NCBI RefSeq assembly: GCF_035046485.1
Contig: NC_085138.1
Location: forward strand, 362,827,238-362,891,237
Source: Aedes albopictus
Lineage: Eukaryota > Arthropoda > Insecta > Diptera > Culicidae
Reading direction: 5' to 3'
DNA: 64,000 bases
This document shows, one piece after another, positions 20,760 through 32,238 of this stretch. The notes beneath the pieces are model-generated. The model ran no database searches and was not told where the DNA came from. It worked only from the letters and a program-made list of their open reading frames with translations. The translations under genes were made by a program, and so were the position numbers. Positions within the stretch are counted from its first letter, which is position 1; every line of letters begins with the position of its first letter.

Positions 20760-22385
20760 AATATCATCCAAAAACAAAAAAAAATCATCCAAAAATCTGT
20801 CAGAAAACCTTCAGAAATTATTCAAATGATGCATTTGATAAGTTCTAAGTTTCCTACAGAATTTTCTCCAAGTTTTCTAGAGATTACTACAGAAATTTAT
20901 TTGGATTTTTTTAAATAAAATCTTCCCTTGATTCCGTTTTTTTAAGACAATTCACACTGTCTTCAGCCAAAGGCTGTACAGACCGAACACATCACTTACA
21001 CTAGACAACGAACAACAGACAGAAAACCCAGTGGCCCAGTGGTGAATTTTTCGTTTGACGAAAAGTTTCCACCAACTGGAGCGGGAATCGAACCCACACT
21101 CCAAGCTTACAGTACTCCTAGACAACTGCTGCCGCTAGCCGCACGACTACGAAGCCCACTATTGATATTGGTTTCATGTATTTCTTTGGAAAATCCTCGA
21201 GGAATTCTTTTCGGAGAGTCCTCCACGGATGTTTTTAGAAAGTTTTTTGGATCATCTTCCATGCTTCGCTTTAGAATTTCCAGTGGACTTTCCATAGGAA
21301 TTATCGTTAGAGGATCCTCCATAAATTTCTGGAAAAATACTTCTAGAAACGCTTTTATGGGTTTTCTTAAAAAAAAAATGTCCATGTCCAAGGGAATTTT
21401 CTATGAATTTCTTCCAAAATTACTTCTGGAATGCGGTCTTAAAATCAATCAAGGTTTCCAAAAGTGCCCTTTCGTCGTTTTTTTTCAGAAATTCTTTCAG
21501 GGATCTTTTGCGATATTTGCAAAGCGTTTCCTTCTGATATTCCGCAATGACTTTCTTCAAGAATTGTTTTAGGTAGATTTCTTTGGGCGTTTTCTGAAAC
21601 TCCACAAGAAAAAACTTAAGATTACTTATAAGGATTCGTTAAAAACTCATCGGAAAATTTTCCAAGAACTTTCTGCAGGGATTTCGTCAGAAATTCTTTC
21701 AGATTATTTAATAAATTCTTCCAGTGGTTACTTCTGACACTTTCCGAATATTCCTTCAGAAATTCATTCGAGAATTTCTCTCAGAAAGTGCTCTAGGGAT
21801 TACATTTGAAATTCTCATAAAATGTTTCCAGAAATATCTTCAAGGATAATTCTAGATAATCATACAGAAATTCTTCTGGAGATTCTTGCTTTATTACTTT
21901 CAGTGATTTAGGCAGAATTTCCTTCAGCTATTCCTCCATGTATTACTGTATTACATACCTCAGAAATTTATCCGCCATTTCTTCTTAAAATAATACCAAT
22001 TATTACTCCACTGTGTCTTCAAGAAATTTATTAAACCATCCTTGTGCATTAGGATCATTTTTGACCCAGATCGCACACTACGTCAGCGAGCTGTTTCCAA
22101 CGTGATGCATTAGAAATATTTCCTAGGATTTTATACCGAAATTCTTTTAGAAACATCTCAATTTTTATTGAAATCTTACCAGATGCTCATCTTTGCGTTT
22201 CTCCAGTCACTCAGAATATTGTTTCAAGAAATTCATCCACAGATTTTTGCAAGCATTTTTGCAGAAAATTTTGCAGTAACTCTATTGTAGGAATTCTCTA
22301 GGAAATTCCCCATAAATTCCTCAATATTTCTTTTTTCTGGGCATTCCACCAAGAGTTCTCCGAGAATTAACTTTAAGCCAATCCG
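20760..22385. repeat. Degenerate GAAATTCTTC-type array
   Basis: Words such as AGAAATTCTTC, CAGAAATTATTC and GGAATTC recur irregularly. A SINE at 20,945-21,165 is embedded in it. Open frames (21,039-21,605, both strands) combine SINE and repeat sequence and are not genes. Confidence 0.65.
20945..21165 (-). mobile_element. tRNA-derived SINE (family D)
   Basis: On the minus strand: GGGCTTCGTAGTCGTGCGGC, a box B GGGTTCGATTCCCGCTCC, then a body with GTCTAGTGTAAG and an AATTGTCTT end. It shares head, box B and body words with the copy at 19,623-19,822. Confidence 0.8.
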
Positions 22386-22390
22386 AAATT

Positions 22391-22919
22391 GCTGGGGCCC
22401 GTGGCGTAGTGGCTACACGTTTGCTTTATAAGCAAATGGTCATGTGTTCGATCCCAGCCCCGGCACTTTCGTCAGTTGCTCTTTCCACCTGAGAGCAGCT
22501 GACTCTGACCCATGGCTCAAATGAACCCGGATACTTGGACATTGGCGAACGGCTACCCATAATGTACCCCCAATCGGACTGGAAACAGGAACAACAGCTA
22601 CACATCAACATTCTCGTGCTAATCATTCTACCATAATAGGGTAGAACGTGAAAGCAGCACAGCGGCAACCAGTTCGAAATAGTACAATTAAAATAGAATA
22701 CATTTAGGCGCTGTACAAAGTGTATGTACAGCTTCCAATTGGAATCGCTCACGCAGTGCCCTAGTGGACAATAGAGCTGTAAATTAGGCTAAGTGATTGA
22801 AGAAAAAAAAGCCAATTCGAAATCAAAACAATTTAAATTTAAGCTAATTTAAGTAATTTGTTTATATGTAATGTTCACATGTCTACATTGTTTGACAGAA
22901 TAAATAAATAAATAAAAAA
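22391..22919 (+). mobile_element. Long tRNA-derived SINE (family C)
   Basis: The head GGGGCCCGTGGCGTAGTGGC has a box-A character. It is followed by a possible anticodon arm (TTGC/GCAA), box B GTGTTCGATCCCAG and a GCCCC that can pair with the first GGGGC. The body of over 400 bp ends in an (AAAT)n tail. The length is large for a SINE. It is followed immediately by the HINE-like element at 22,920. Confidence 0.75.
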
Positions 22920-23596
22920 CCCTAATTAATCCACCTAGCGGTGATGGTGCCTTTCTCGTGCTTTAAAATATCCTTTCAACAAAACTCGAGCGACATGTTG
23001 ATGACATTGACATAAATACAAAATGAAAACTGCTTGCTAAATCTACTCAATATGGATACATTTTATATTAGCATAACATCCAATATTCAGAAAATATAAG
23101 ACAACGATCCAAAACTCAAACCAAACAAGTGTCATGAAGCCGCAAAATTTTGAAACGTCATTTTAGATTTTCCGGTCATCATTTTATGACTCCGGATATC
23201 TTCCCCAACTAAACTAACCGCCATCTTGAACATTGAGACACCATCTTGGATGTTCTGGCACAGACAAACAGACGTAACACTCCGAAAATTCCCATCGTAC
23301 ACCGATGTAACGGTCCATTTAAGTATTTGATAGTTGGCCAACTACCCACCCGTGGCGCTCGCATCGTTTTTGTTCCAGTTTGACGTTTGCCCACAACCGC
23401 CACCTAGTTGATGGTCGGCCAAACTCAGCCCTTTTAGCATTGGGCGAACATGTTCCCGTGACTATAATTTGAAACGAAACATGTTCGAAGTGTTACGTCT
23501 GTTTGTCTGTGGTTCTGGTATTCATTTTTGGACCTACAATTACATAAAATAGTCGCCGTATTGAATTTTGGAATGTCGTTTATTATTTTCTGGTTA

Positions 23597-23760
23597 GGGC
23601 CTGTCCATAAACTACGTAGACTCTTAGGGGGGGACGGGGGGGTCTGACCAAAGTCTACGCTCCATACAAATTTCGAAAATTTTGTATGAACAAAAGTCTA
23701 CGAGGGGGGAGGGGGGTCTGAGATGGCCGAAAAAAGTCTACGTAGTTAATAGACAGCGCC
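23597..23760. mobile_element. 164-bp palindromic MITE, TTA duplication
   Basis: The left end GGGCCTGTCCATAAACTACG matches the inverted right end (CGTAGTTAATAGACAGCGCC) imperfectly. Inner words (AGTCTACG, GGGGGGTCTGA, CATACAAA) form further arms. TTA flanks both sides. A 3-bp TTA duplication and this end are compatible with PIF/Harbinger elements (inference). Confidence 0.75.
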
Positions 23761-25239
23761 TTACCAGTTTTGGACGAAGACCGGCATTCCTCCCCATTCA
23801 AGCTATAGTCATATTGCAGACCTTGTAAAACAGCGCACAGCTTGGGTTTTCTGGTTACAAATTTTGAATTCTGGACATATTTTCATACAAAATATGCCCA
23901 TAATGCAAGAATTAAAAATCCTATAAAATAGGCACTAACTTGAACACTGGGCCATTATCTTGGACTTTGGACCGCTATCTTGGATACTCTGGTGGACTCC
24001 GAACATATTTCCCATACAAAATACACTTATTTTACGTAGTTTTAGAGCTCAAAATTCCTTAAAACAGCCACCATCTTCTTTTGACGCGATCAAATTCTTA
24101 TTTTTCCATTCAACGTTGACCCATCCTGCTATAAATTTACACCTTAGGAATCTGAAATGGTACGATTTCATGAAATCGCTTTAGTTTTGTCTATATTTTG
24201 TTCTCATATATGAGAACTTAGACCTATTCGTCACTGTTGTTCATACCTAATGTTTATCAGGCCATTAAACAAAGCCACTATTTATTTTTTCACATGAACG
24301 TTGGTTCTGCTACACAACAGCTAGTCTCTTATGTCATCTAAGGCTATTTTCTTGCTAACCGTTCATTAGATTATCAAAAAATCTGCGATCTGTGATGTGT
24401 CGTATGTATGGGTTTGGTTCATTTTTATATTTGGTAATTTCCGGTGGGATAGCCGGATCTGATTCCATGAGTCATGGACCATGACACTACCGGTTGTCCC
24501 AATTATGGTCTGAGAATATTTTATTGCTATTTATTCACCTTTACCTAATCACCGCGATTTGATATATCGCATGAATGCTTCACTTTTACTTCTAACCACT
24601 TTCGAAGCCACAGCTGAACCCGCAACACTACCGGGAATCTAATGTGGTCTGATCCTATTTTTCCATCAGGTTGTCGATAAGTCGTGATCAGTCTTGTTAG
24701 AGATCACAGTCATTTGAACCTTTTCGCCGATATTCGGCCTCCTTTGTCTCCGACATTCGCAACACAAGCAATCAAACTACTGTTCGAAACAAAAATGTCA
24801 AACGAATGCACTTCACCACGATAGCGGCTTCGGGAGACGGTTCGGCTTTTGTTATTCCTGTCTTCTTCCATAATAAGAGCTATGTTGCCCATCTGTGTGT
24901 CGTATTCAATGCAACATGCAATAATAAACTAATATTAACATTTCTAATCGGAATTGGCTGAAAATCTATGCGTAAAGCTAGAATTAGACACATGTCATCG
25001 TGTCAGATGACATTGATTTGACCCTTTCTTATGTTTATTGATCTTCGTTCTACTGCTCGTGTTGTGTGTAGGTAAGAGGTAACGATAGCGCACGAATGTA
25101 ACAAAGCCGACTGACACCCGACTGCGGCAACGAAATGATGGTAGTGAAAAGTGTCGAATGTTTACAAGACTGGTTGGCCTAACATTATTGTCTTGTCAAC
25201 TGCTCATCGGTTAACCAAAAACGCTGCAAATTGAAGGTG

Positions 25240-26300
25240 TCACATGCAGGGTTTGACAATTTCGATGGGACTCTCAGAACCAATTCCGGAACACTACCAG
25301 TTGCCTTTAATGAGACGTAAGGTTATTTTCTAGCTAACTGTTCATCAGGTTATCGCAAAAGCCACGATTTGATGTGTCACATGCCTGGCTTTGGTTTACT
25401 TTTACATTTGGCCTCTTCCGGCCACTCAAAACCGATTCCGAAACACTTGCTGGCCGTTCATTAGGTAATCTAAAAAGCCACTATTTGATGTGACGCATGT
25501 ACGGGTTTGTTTCTCTTTCAGATTTAATCACTTCGGCGGGAACCCCGGAACGGGTTCCGGAACACTACTGGTTCAGATATGGTCTGAGATGGTTTTCCTG
25601 CTCATTTTCCATCAGGTCATCAAAAATGCCGTGGTTTGATGTGCCGCATGCATGGGTTTGGTTCAATTGTATTTTTGACCACTTCCAGCGGGACGCCTAG
25701 AACCGGTTCCGGAATACTACTGGTTCATATATGGTCTGAGATGATTTTCCTGCTCATTATCCATCAGGTTATCGAAAATGCCGTGGTTTGATGTGTCGCA
25801 TGCATGGGTTTGGTTAAATTGTATATTTTGCCACTTCCAGCGGGACGACTAGAACCGGTTCCGGAACACTACCGGTTCAGATATGGTCTGAGATGGTTTT
25901 CCTGCTCATTGTCCATCAGGTCATCGAAAATGCCGTGGTTTGATGTGTCGCATGCATGGGTTTGGTTCAATTGTATTTTTGATCACTTCCAGTGGAACGC
26001 CTAGAACCGGTTCCGGAACACTACCGGTTCAGATATGGTCTGAGATGATTTTCCTGCTCATTGTCCATCAGGTCATCTAAAATGCCGTGGTTTGATGTGT
26101 CGCGTGCATGGGTTTGGTACAATTGTACCTTTGGCCACTTCCAGCGGGACGCCCAGAACCGGTTCGGGATCACTACCGGTTCAGATATGGTCTGAGACTA
26201 TTTTCCTGCTTACCGCTCATCAGGTTATCGAAAATGCCGTGGTTTGATGTGTCGCATGCATAGGTTTGATGCATTTTCATATCTGGTCCCTTCCTGGGGT
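25240..26300 (+). repeat. 152-bp tandem array inside the HINE-like element
   Basis: The word CCGGTTCCGGAACACTAC recurs with TTCCGG (or TTCGGG) at 25,555, 25,707, 25,859, 26,011 and 26,163, exactly 152 bp apart each time. Diverged units extend to the left. Each unit also contains CAGATATGGTCTGAGA and GTGGTTTGATGTGTCGCATG. The same monomer, reversed, is found in copy 2. Confidence 0.95.
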
Positions 26301-26457
26301 ACCGTTCCGGAACACCTAAATGGCCATAACTCCGGAACGGCTGTACTGATCCGAACCATTTTCAATAGGAAACAATGGGACCAGATTCCGCGTCGAATAA
26401 ACCGTCGGTCATTAAAATCGGTTGAAGTTTACTGCCAAAAAGTGATGTGAGTTTTTT

Positions 26458-26516
26458 TGTACACACACACACATACACACACACATACATACACACATAC
26501 ATACACACATACAGAC
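26458..26516. repeat. CA/TACA microsatellite
   Basis: About 58 bp of mixed (CA)n and (CATA)n directly before the conserved 3' block of the HINE-like element. A shorter TG-rich counterpart occurs in copy 2 at 41,068-41,091. Confidence 0.9.
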
Positions 26517-26649
26517 ATCACCTCAATTCGTCGAGCTGAGTTGATTGGTATATGTGACTCGACCCTCCGAGCCTCCTATCAAAAAGTCATTTTTGGAGTG
26601 AACATATAGCCTTTCCAGTACACTTGGTGTACGAGAAAGGCAAAAATAA

Positions 26650-28335
26650 TAATAAGAAGTTTCTTCAGGCATTTCTCCGGGCAGTTCTTAAGAAATTCCT
26701 TCTAGAATTCCTTCAAGAATCTCTCTCCGTTTTTTCGTATGTTTCTTCAGAAATTCATTTAAAAATACTTCCTAATATTTCTACAAGGAATCTACAGAAG
26801 ATTTCTTCAAAAAATCATTTAGAGTTTCTGTCAGCATTCCCGCTGGGATTTCTTCCGATTTTTAGGAGATATTTATATCTCCAAAGGCTTCTTTAAAATT
26901 GCAGGGATTGCTTCAGGAACATCAGCAAGGGATTTCTTCAAAAGCTCTGCTTTGGAATTTTCCAGAATTTCTCCTACATTGCTTCGGAAATTCAACCTAA
27001 GGGTACCGCAAGCATTCTTTGGGCAATTCCTTCAGTGGTTTCTGCAGAACTTCCAACGATTTTTTTTTTAAATTACTCTTGCGGTTTCATCAGAATATTT
27101 CCTGAGATTCATTCATTTATTCATTCCATGCTGAATTGATCAGATATTCCTGCTAGGATTTTTCAGAAGTTCTTCCATATATTACACATATATGGAAATT
27201 ATACAAGAATGCTGGAAGCAATCCCTGAGGAATTGTCTCAAGAAATCTCTTGAAAACTCCTGGAGATACCTTTGAAAACTCCTAGAAGAAATTCTTGAAA
27301 ATGGTTTTGAGTAACTGGTGGACAAAAATTCCTGATGCAATTTCTAAAGTTATCTGTTTGAGCAATTTCTGGATGATTAGGCATTCCTAGAAAAATATCT
27401 GAGGAAACACCTTAAGATACCCCCTAAATTCTCAGAAATAGTGCATGAGAGACTTATGAAAGAGCTCTGCAAGTAATTCCAAAGAAACTTCTGGGGGGAT
27501 TCCAGAAAAAAAAACCGTGGATGAATTTCTGAAGAAATACCTCAAAAATTGCCTGCAGAAATCGCAGGCAAATCTGCTGATGGGATTCTTGAAGAAATTC
27601 CTCCAGAAGCTTCTGGAACTTCTTAAACTACTACTTGGAAAAATTATCTTTAGGGAAAAAGTGTAGAATTGGCATTATTTATATCACAAAAATAAATAAA
27701 AAAATCTATAGAGAATCATGCAGAAACAATAGGAAATCATGGTGGAAAAGGTTGAATGGTGCCGAAGGTTGAAAAAAATTGAAGGAATACTTGGAAGAAC
27801 TGGAGAACCTTTTGCAGGTATTCATTGGAAATAATTCTTTTGAGGAATCTGTTGAGAATTGTCTAACGGAATTTCCAAATAAATGCCCGAGAAAACCCTC
27901 GTATAAATTGAGCAATACCTGCAGAAACCTTTTGAAAAATTAAAGCATTCATTTCTATAAGGAAAACCATAGATGAATTTGAGAAAAAATCTTGGAATTT
28001 TTTTTTTAAAATGCTCCTGGCATTGCACTTTTTAAAGAAATTCTGAGGAAAATTATCTAATATTTTTTAGAAGAATTTTTTGAGAAATCTCATAGAAAAC
28101 TCCAGGAAAAAAATCTGACAATATTTCTAGAGAAATTCCTTCTGAAATGTATGTAGGAATACAAACATGAACTTATGTTGCAATTCTTGAAGGAATTTCC
28201 TATAAAATGCCTTGAGGAATCCCAGGAGGAATTTCTGAAAAAAAAATCGGAGGAAACCTGTTGACCAATTTCAAGATGCATTTCTTGAGAAACTCCTGAA
28301 GAAGTTCCAAGGAAAAAAAAATTTTCTACCACAAG
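26650..28335. repeat. Degenerate GAATTCC array with central hairpin
   Basis: Up to about 27,175 the plus strand shows pyrimidine-rich words (TTTCTTCAGAAA). From about 27,200 it shows the purine-rich complement (GAATTTCTGAAGAA). The switch coincides with CCATATATTACACATATATGG at 27,176-27,196. Small open frames are repeat products. Confidence 0.7.
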
Positions 28336-31247
28336 CGAGCCTTTTTCAAATATCTTCAGAACACCAAAATATACCTCTCCAAATTTTTGACAGTATGTTT
28401 GCCTAGTATTGATGTGTATTTGCTGAAAATTTCAGGTTACGATTATTAGCGCTTTGTCAAAATGAACAACTTTGCCGAAGACGTAAAGTCTCTTGGACGT
28501 AAAACTGAAAAGTTATGCGGATAAATTGCGACCTACTTGAACTACTTGTGACCGTATTTATGAGTTACTTAGCAAAATCTTCCCAAAAAGGCGTCAAAAC
28601 TTTGTAACGTCACGATAGAATGTGACATCATCTTTTTGCTAATTTCAATTTCAATTTTAATGTATCCTTTGCAAAGTTTTAGGGGTATTTATATGTTACA
28701 AATATCGCAAATACAGCTACATACAAGTAACAATTCAGAACTATTAATAAGCATGCTAGTTTAACAAATGTTCTACAGAAGCGCCGACAGTTGAACAAGA
28801 GCAAGTGTTGATCAAAGTGGTGAACAAACATTGCAAACGGTTGAAATAGAACTTTTGTTCATCATATAACTGTTGATTTAATAACTAGTCGAACAAAAGT
28901 TTAAAGAAAGATGTTCAGGAATTACCATCAATAGCATAATGATGTTGTTACAATGTTAGAAGAAAAGCTGCTTCTGACTCATTAGATGTCGTTGTTGCAC
29001 ATATGATTCTCAGTGGAACAAGTAGCTTAAGCACACTTTAATAATACTTGCTTAGTCATATTATTCATCTGCTGATTAGTAGCGTAATAGTATCACTTCA
29101 TTGTCATTGTTCGCCATGCTCACAATTGTAAACATGATCGCTGTTTTTTTTGCCTGTACTGGATTAAACATCAATTGTATTGCAGCAGCAAATAATTATA
29201 TACCCAACACTCTTAAAACATCACAACTTACCTTCAATACTACACTGATTAACGATGGCTAAACCACTGTTCTTCAAAAAACGGCAGCTGGAGTGGCCCC
29301 TCTAACTACCACCGACAGAAAGTTCCCCAGCGGTTCACTTCTTCACCACAACGCGGACATTGTTTTCATTCAGGCTCGACATCCACTTAATGCCTGGAGA
29401 TTTTCACTGAAATCACACTTTTTTACATCCGATACGAAAAATGTGAAAACTATTTAACCACAGCTCAATTGACTGGGTGTTCGAAATGGATAAAAAATGA
29501 TTGAACAGCTGGTAATTTTGCAAAACAACAACGTTAGCTACATACAACTGCTGTTAAGTTCCAGTAGCGCTGCTGATGAACAAAGCTTGCTTAAAAGTTT
29601 ATCAACATGAATAAACGTTGCGGTAATGATTAATCAAACATTGATCAGCTTCAATGTTCATCTAGAGACGATTAGTTGAATAATAATACTCAAGCGATGT
29701 TTAATCAACGCATGGAAGGAAACGTCGTCTACTTAATATTTAAATACTGCCTAATTTTTCTCAAATCCTGTATCCCGGATTGGTGAAGAGCAGATGCAGA
29801 CGACAGTGAAGCAGTAGGTCCCGAGTTCGAGTCTTGTCATTGTTGAAAGTTTTCCATAAAAATGTAATTTAAATGCATAGCTGCAGACGCGCCAACTTCG
29901 TCAAATTATTAGGGGGGCAAAGCCTGGTAAGTAGTTTCAAGTTATTTCAAGTTAAATATATGTGAAAAAACGTAAAATGGCAATTTATTGGTATTTTTGC
30001 CAATTAATTGGTACAGTAATATTGAAGAAACGTTTAAGATACACGTTTTGCAGCATTTATTCCATCAAATCTATAAATAGACATGATATCCATGTTTTTA
30101 TTGTATTGTTATGGAATAATTGTTGTAGAAAGCTTGTTATTATGAACCTAACAGCTAATTCGCAACAATGGTTTCTATGATCTTTATTAGATGATTATAC
30201 AAAAAAGCATCATACAACTTGGTTTAATCAACGTTGAAGAAAAGCTTCTAATATATGTGTAAACAGCTGATGGTTTGAACGTTGAACAACAGTTGCATAA
30301 CTAAGGAACATTCATTGAATAAACATATTTTTCTCGATGCTTATATAACGGTCGTTGTTGAACAGATTCTCCATTTCTGGGCTAACAAGAGTTGAACAAC
30401 AGTTTCATTTCCACTAAACCAAATATTATTCTACATATTGTTTAATAACAATGCTTTGAGAAACCTTTCTTAAATTAATAATTGTTTCTTGGGAGGCTTT
30501 GGGAGCAATGCACTCATGACAAAGTTTCTCTCGAAACACTTAATAGTTCAAACCTTATTGTTTGCAATTATACCAAGGCCGAAAAACATAAACACTGTTT
30601 TAACGAGTCGACTTCAATGCCTGACTCTTAATTTTCACTTTAACCTAGAACGGGAGCCTTAACGATACCGGTAAACAGAGAAAGCTGACCGTTTTCAACC
30701 GTTTTACTACCATCCTTGAAGGATAACGTGACCTCATAAAAGAACGCTCTTCCGCTTATCTTTGAAGTAGTTTCCCTTAATGGAATGTTTCCTTCTTCAA
30801 CTTGCTGTGTCCCAACTTAACTTCTGTATTTATGAGCTAAAATGGGGAAGATCAAGGGTGGTAAACGCACGTGTATCCAGCAAGAGCATTCTAATGGGGA
30901 AGTCAAAGACTGGTAGACTACACCAACGTCCAAATTGCCAAACACGGCTAATTATGATAACCCAATAACAATCGTTGGGAGCTGCTTCCTCGTCCGGTCC
31001 GGTGGCGTTAACACGAAAGCGACAATTGTAAACACAAGCACCCTGCCTCATTTCCCACCCTCTATCGTCAGGTAAACGAGAACACGACAGGAACGCACCT
31101 ACCCTACCCCGAGGGAGGAATTTCAAACTTTTTAATATAATGAAAGTTGAAACGCGATGGCAGCCACCACCAGCAGCAGCAGCAGCACCAGCATCAGTAT
31201 ATAGAGCAGAGCACCCGTTGCTGGCAGTTGGGAAAATATTGACACAC
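28336..31247. other. No gene seen, possible old repeats
   Basis: AT-rich DNA with recurring TTGAACAACAG and TTGATCAA words between 28,770 and 30,430 that suggest decayed interspersed repeats. A weak box-B-like word (CCGAGTTCGAGTC) lies near 29,821-29,833. Nothing could be delimited and no open frame has a recognisable domain. Confidence 0.35.
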
Positions 31248-31249
31248 TA

Positions 31250-31427
31250 CCCAAGTAACACACTTGTTACAGAAGAGTCACGGCGGCGCAGGTTTTTGTT
31301 GCGCAGAAGTCACTGTGACTTACTTCTAGCAAGTGAGTATTCATTTGTTAGAAGTAAGCCACAGTGACTTCTGCGTAACAAAAACCTGCGCCGCCGTGAC
31401 TCTTCCGTGACAAGTGTGTTACTTGGG
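31250..31427. mobile_element. 178-bp MITE, near-perfect hairpin, TA duplication
   Basis: The left arm begins CCCAAGTAACACACTTGT and continues through CACGGCGGCGCAGG. The right arm repeats it inverted over about 80 bp with few mismatches. TA is present on both sides (31,248-31,249 and 31,428-31,429). The terminal word CCCAAGTAACA is shared with the MITE family at 840 and 19,177. Confidence 0.92.
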
Positions 31428-31740
31428 TAATTAAACAGCCAGCGAGTGAGCGAAAGTGGAAAACTTCCATCGCTTTTATCCGTTTGTTTCCTACCACCAC
31501 CAGGACGAAAGGATGTTGTTCTTTAACGGGGATGTGACGGAAGTTGAATACAGGTCGGATGAATTGAGAAATCGTTACGAGTGTGCATTTTGTGGTTGAA
31601 GACGTTTGATTTTAATGTGTGGGATCTTCACCTTGATGGCTATAGCGCAACTATACTCCAAGGCCGAGCATAGCAGTCAGTTCTAGTAGAGCTCCTTCCA
31701 GTTTCCCTAAACGTTTAGGCTTCCGAGGTGTTCATCAAAC

Positions 31741-31751
31741 ACGTGTTGATT
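31741..31751 (+). repeat. Left target-site duplication of PLE-1 (11 bp)
   Basis: ACGTGTTGATT here is repeated exactly at 36,439-36,449, on the far side of the inverted Penelope-like pair. This indicates that the whole pair inserted as one unit. Confidence 0.75.
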
Positions 31752-31923
31752 TTACTATTACTTTAGAGCTTTTAGTAGAACTTGTTACTTCAGACTCTAG
31801 TTTAATTTAAAAACACTTCACTAATACTTTACTTTTGCAAAAGAAAATAAAAAATGAATAACTCTTTTAAAGAAAAACTAGAAAGGACGAGCAAATTCCT
31901 TTTAATTCTACTACTGTGCTTAT

Positions 31924-31978
31924 CTTCGGACAGATAGGCCTATTTCGTCTGTGACTTACAGACTTCTTCAGTGTCAAG
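31924..31978 (-). ncRNA. Hammerhead ribozyme, left arm of PLE-1
   Basis: Exact reverse-complement counterpart of the motif at 36,250-36,304: CTGAAGA core, a 5-bp stem II, GAAA, a palindromic stem III and a stem I. Hammerhead motifs in the terminal repeats of Penelope-like elements are established. They are thought to cleave most efficiently as dimers because stem III is so short. Confidence 0.85.
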
Positions 31979-32238
31979 TGCTCGACTGAAGAAAACCTCG
32001 CATTCGTTATGGTATTTATACTAGGAGTGTATGTGTAGGTACGTGTGTGGGTAAAAGTGTAGGTATAAAAATGTAGGTACAAAATTGTAGGAACATATTT
32101 GTAAAAAAGGGGGGTGTATCTGCCTGTTAGAAAACAGGGTGTCAATAAGATACCTAAAGCTAGGAAAATTCCTACCGATTTGGTAGGTAGTCAATTGGTG
32201 TTTGTTGTGTTATTTTTTCCTGCCGATTTGGTAGGTAG

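Larger units (their letters stand above)
22920..26641 (+). mobile_element. HINE/Helentron-like non-autonomous element, copy 1
   Basis: The 5' end is CCCTAATTAATCCACCTAG. A subterminal GCCTTTCTCGT (22,949-22,959) is inverted as ACGAGAAAGGC at the very 3' end (26,631-26,641), inside a 33-nt terminal hairpin (26,609-26,641). Between them lie unrelated AT-rich sequence, a 152-bp tandem array and a CA/TACA microsatellite. It is flanked by A runs with no obvious duplication. These traits fit the non-autonomous Helentron (HINE, DINE-1-like) design, so the class is an inference from structure. There is no coding capacity. Copy 2 is at 40,943. Confidence 0.65.

Noticed and set aside
25060..25085. Further recursive splice site (TAG fused to GTAAGA)
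   Set aside because: No pyrimidine tract and it lies inside a mobile element.
31055..31080. Further recursive splice site (CAG fused to GTAAAC)
   Set aside because: The pyrimidine tract is interrupted and no second donor follows. It is kept only as a weak possibility.
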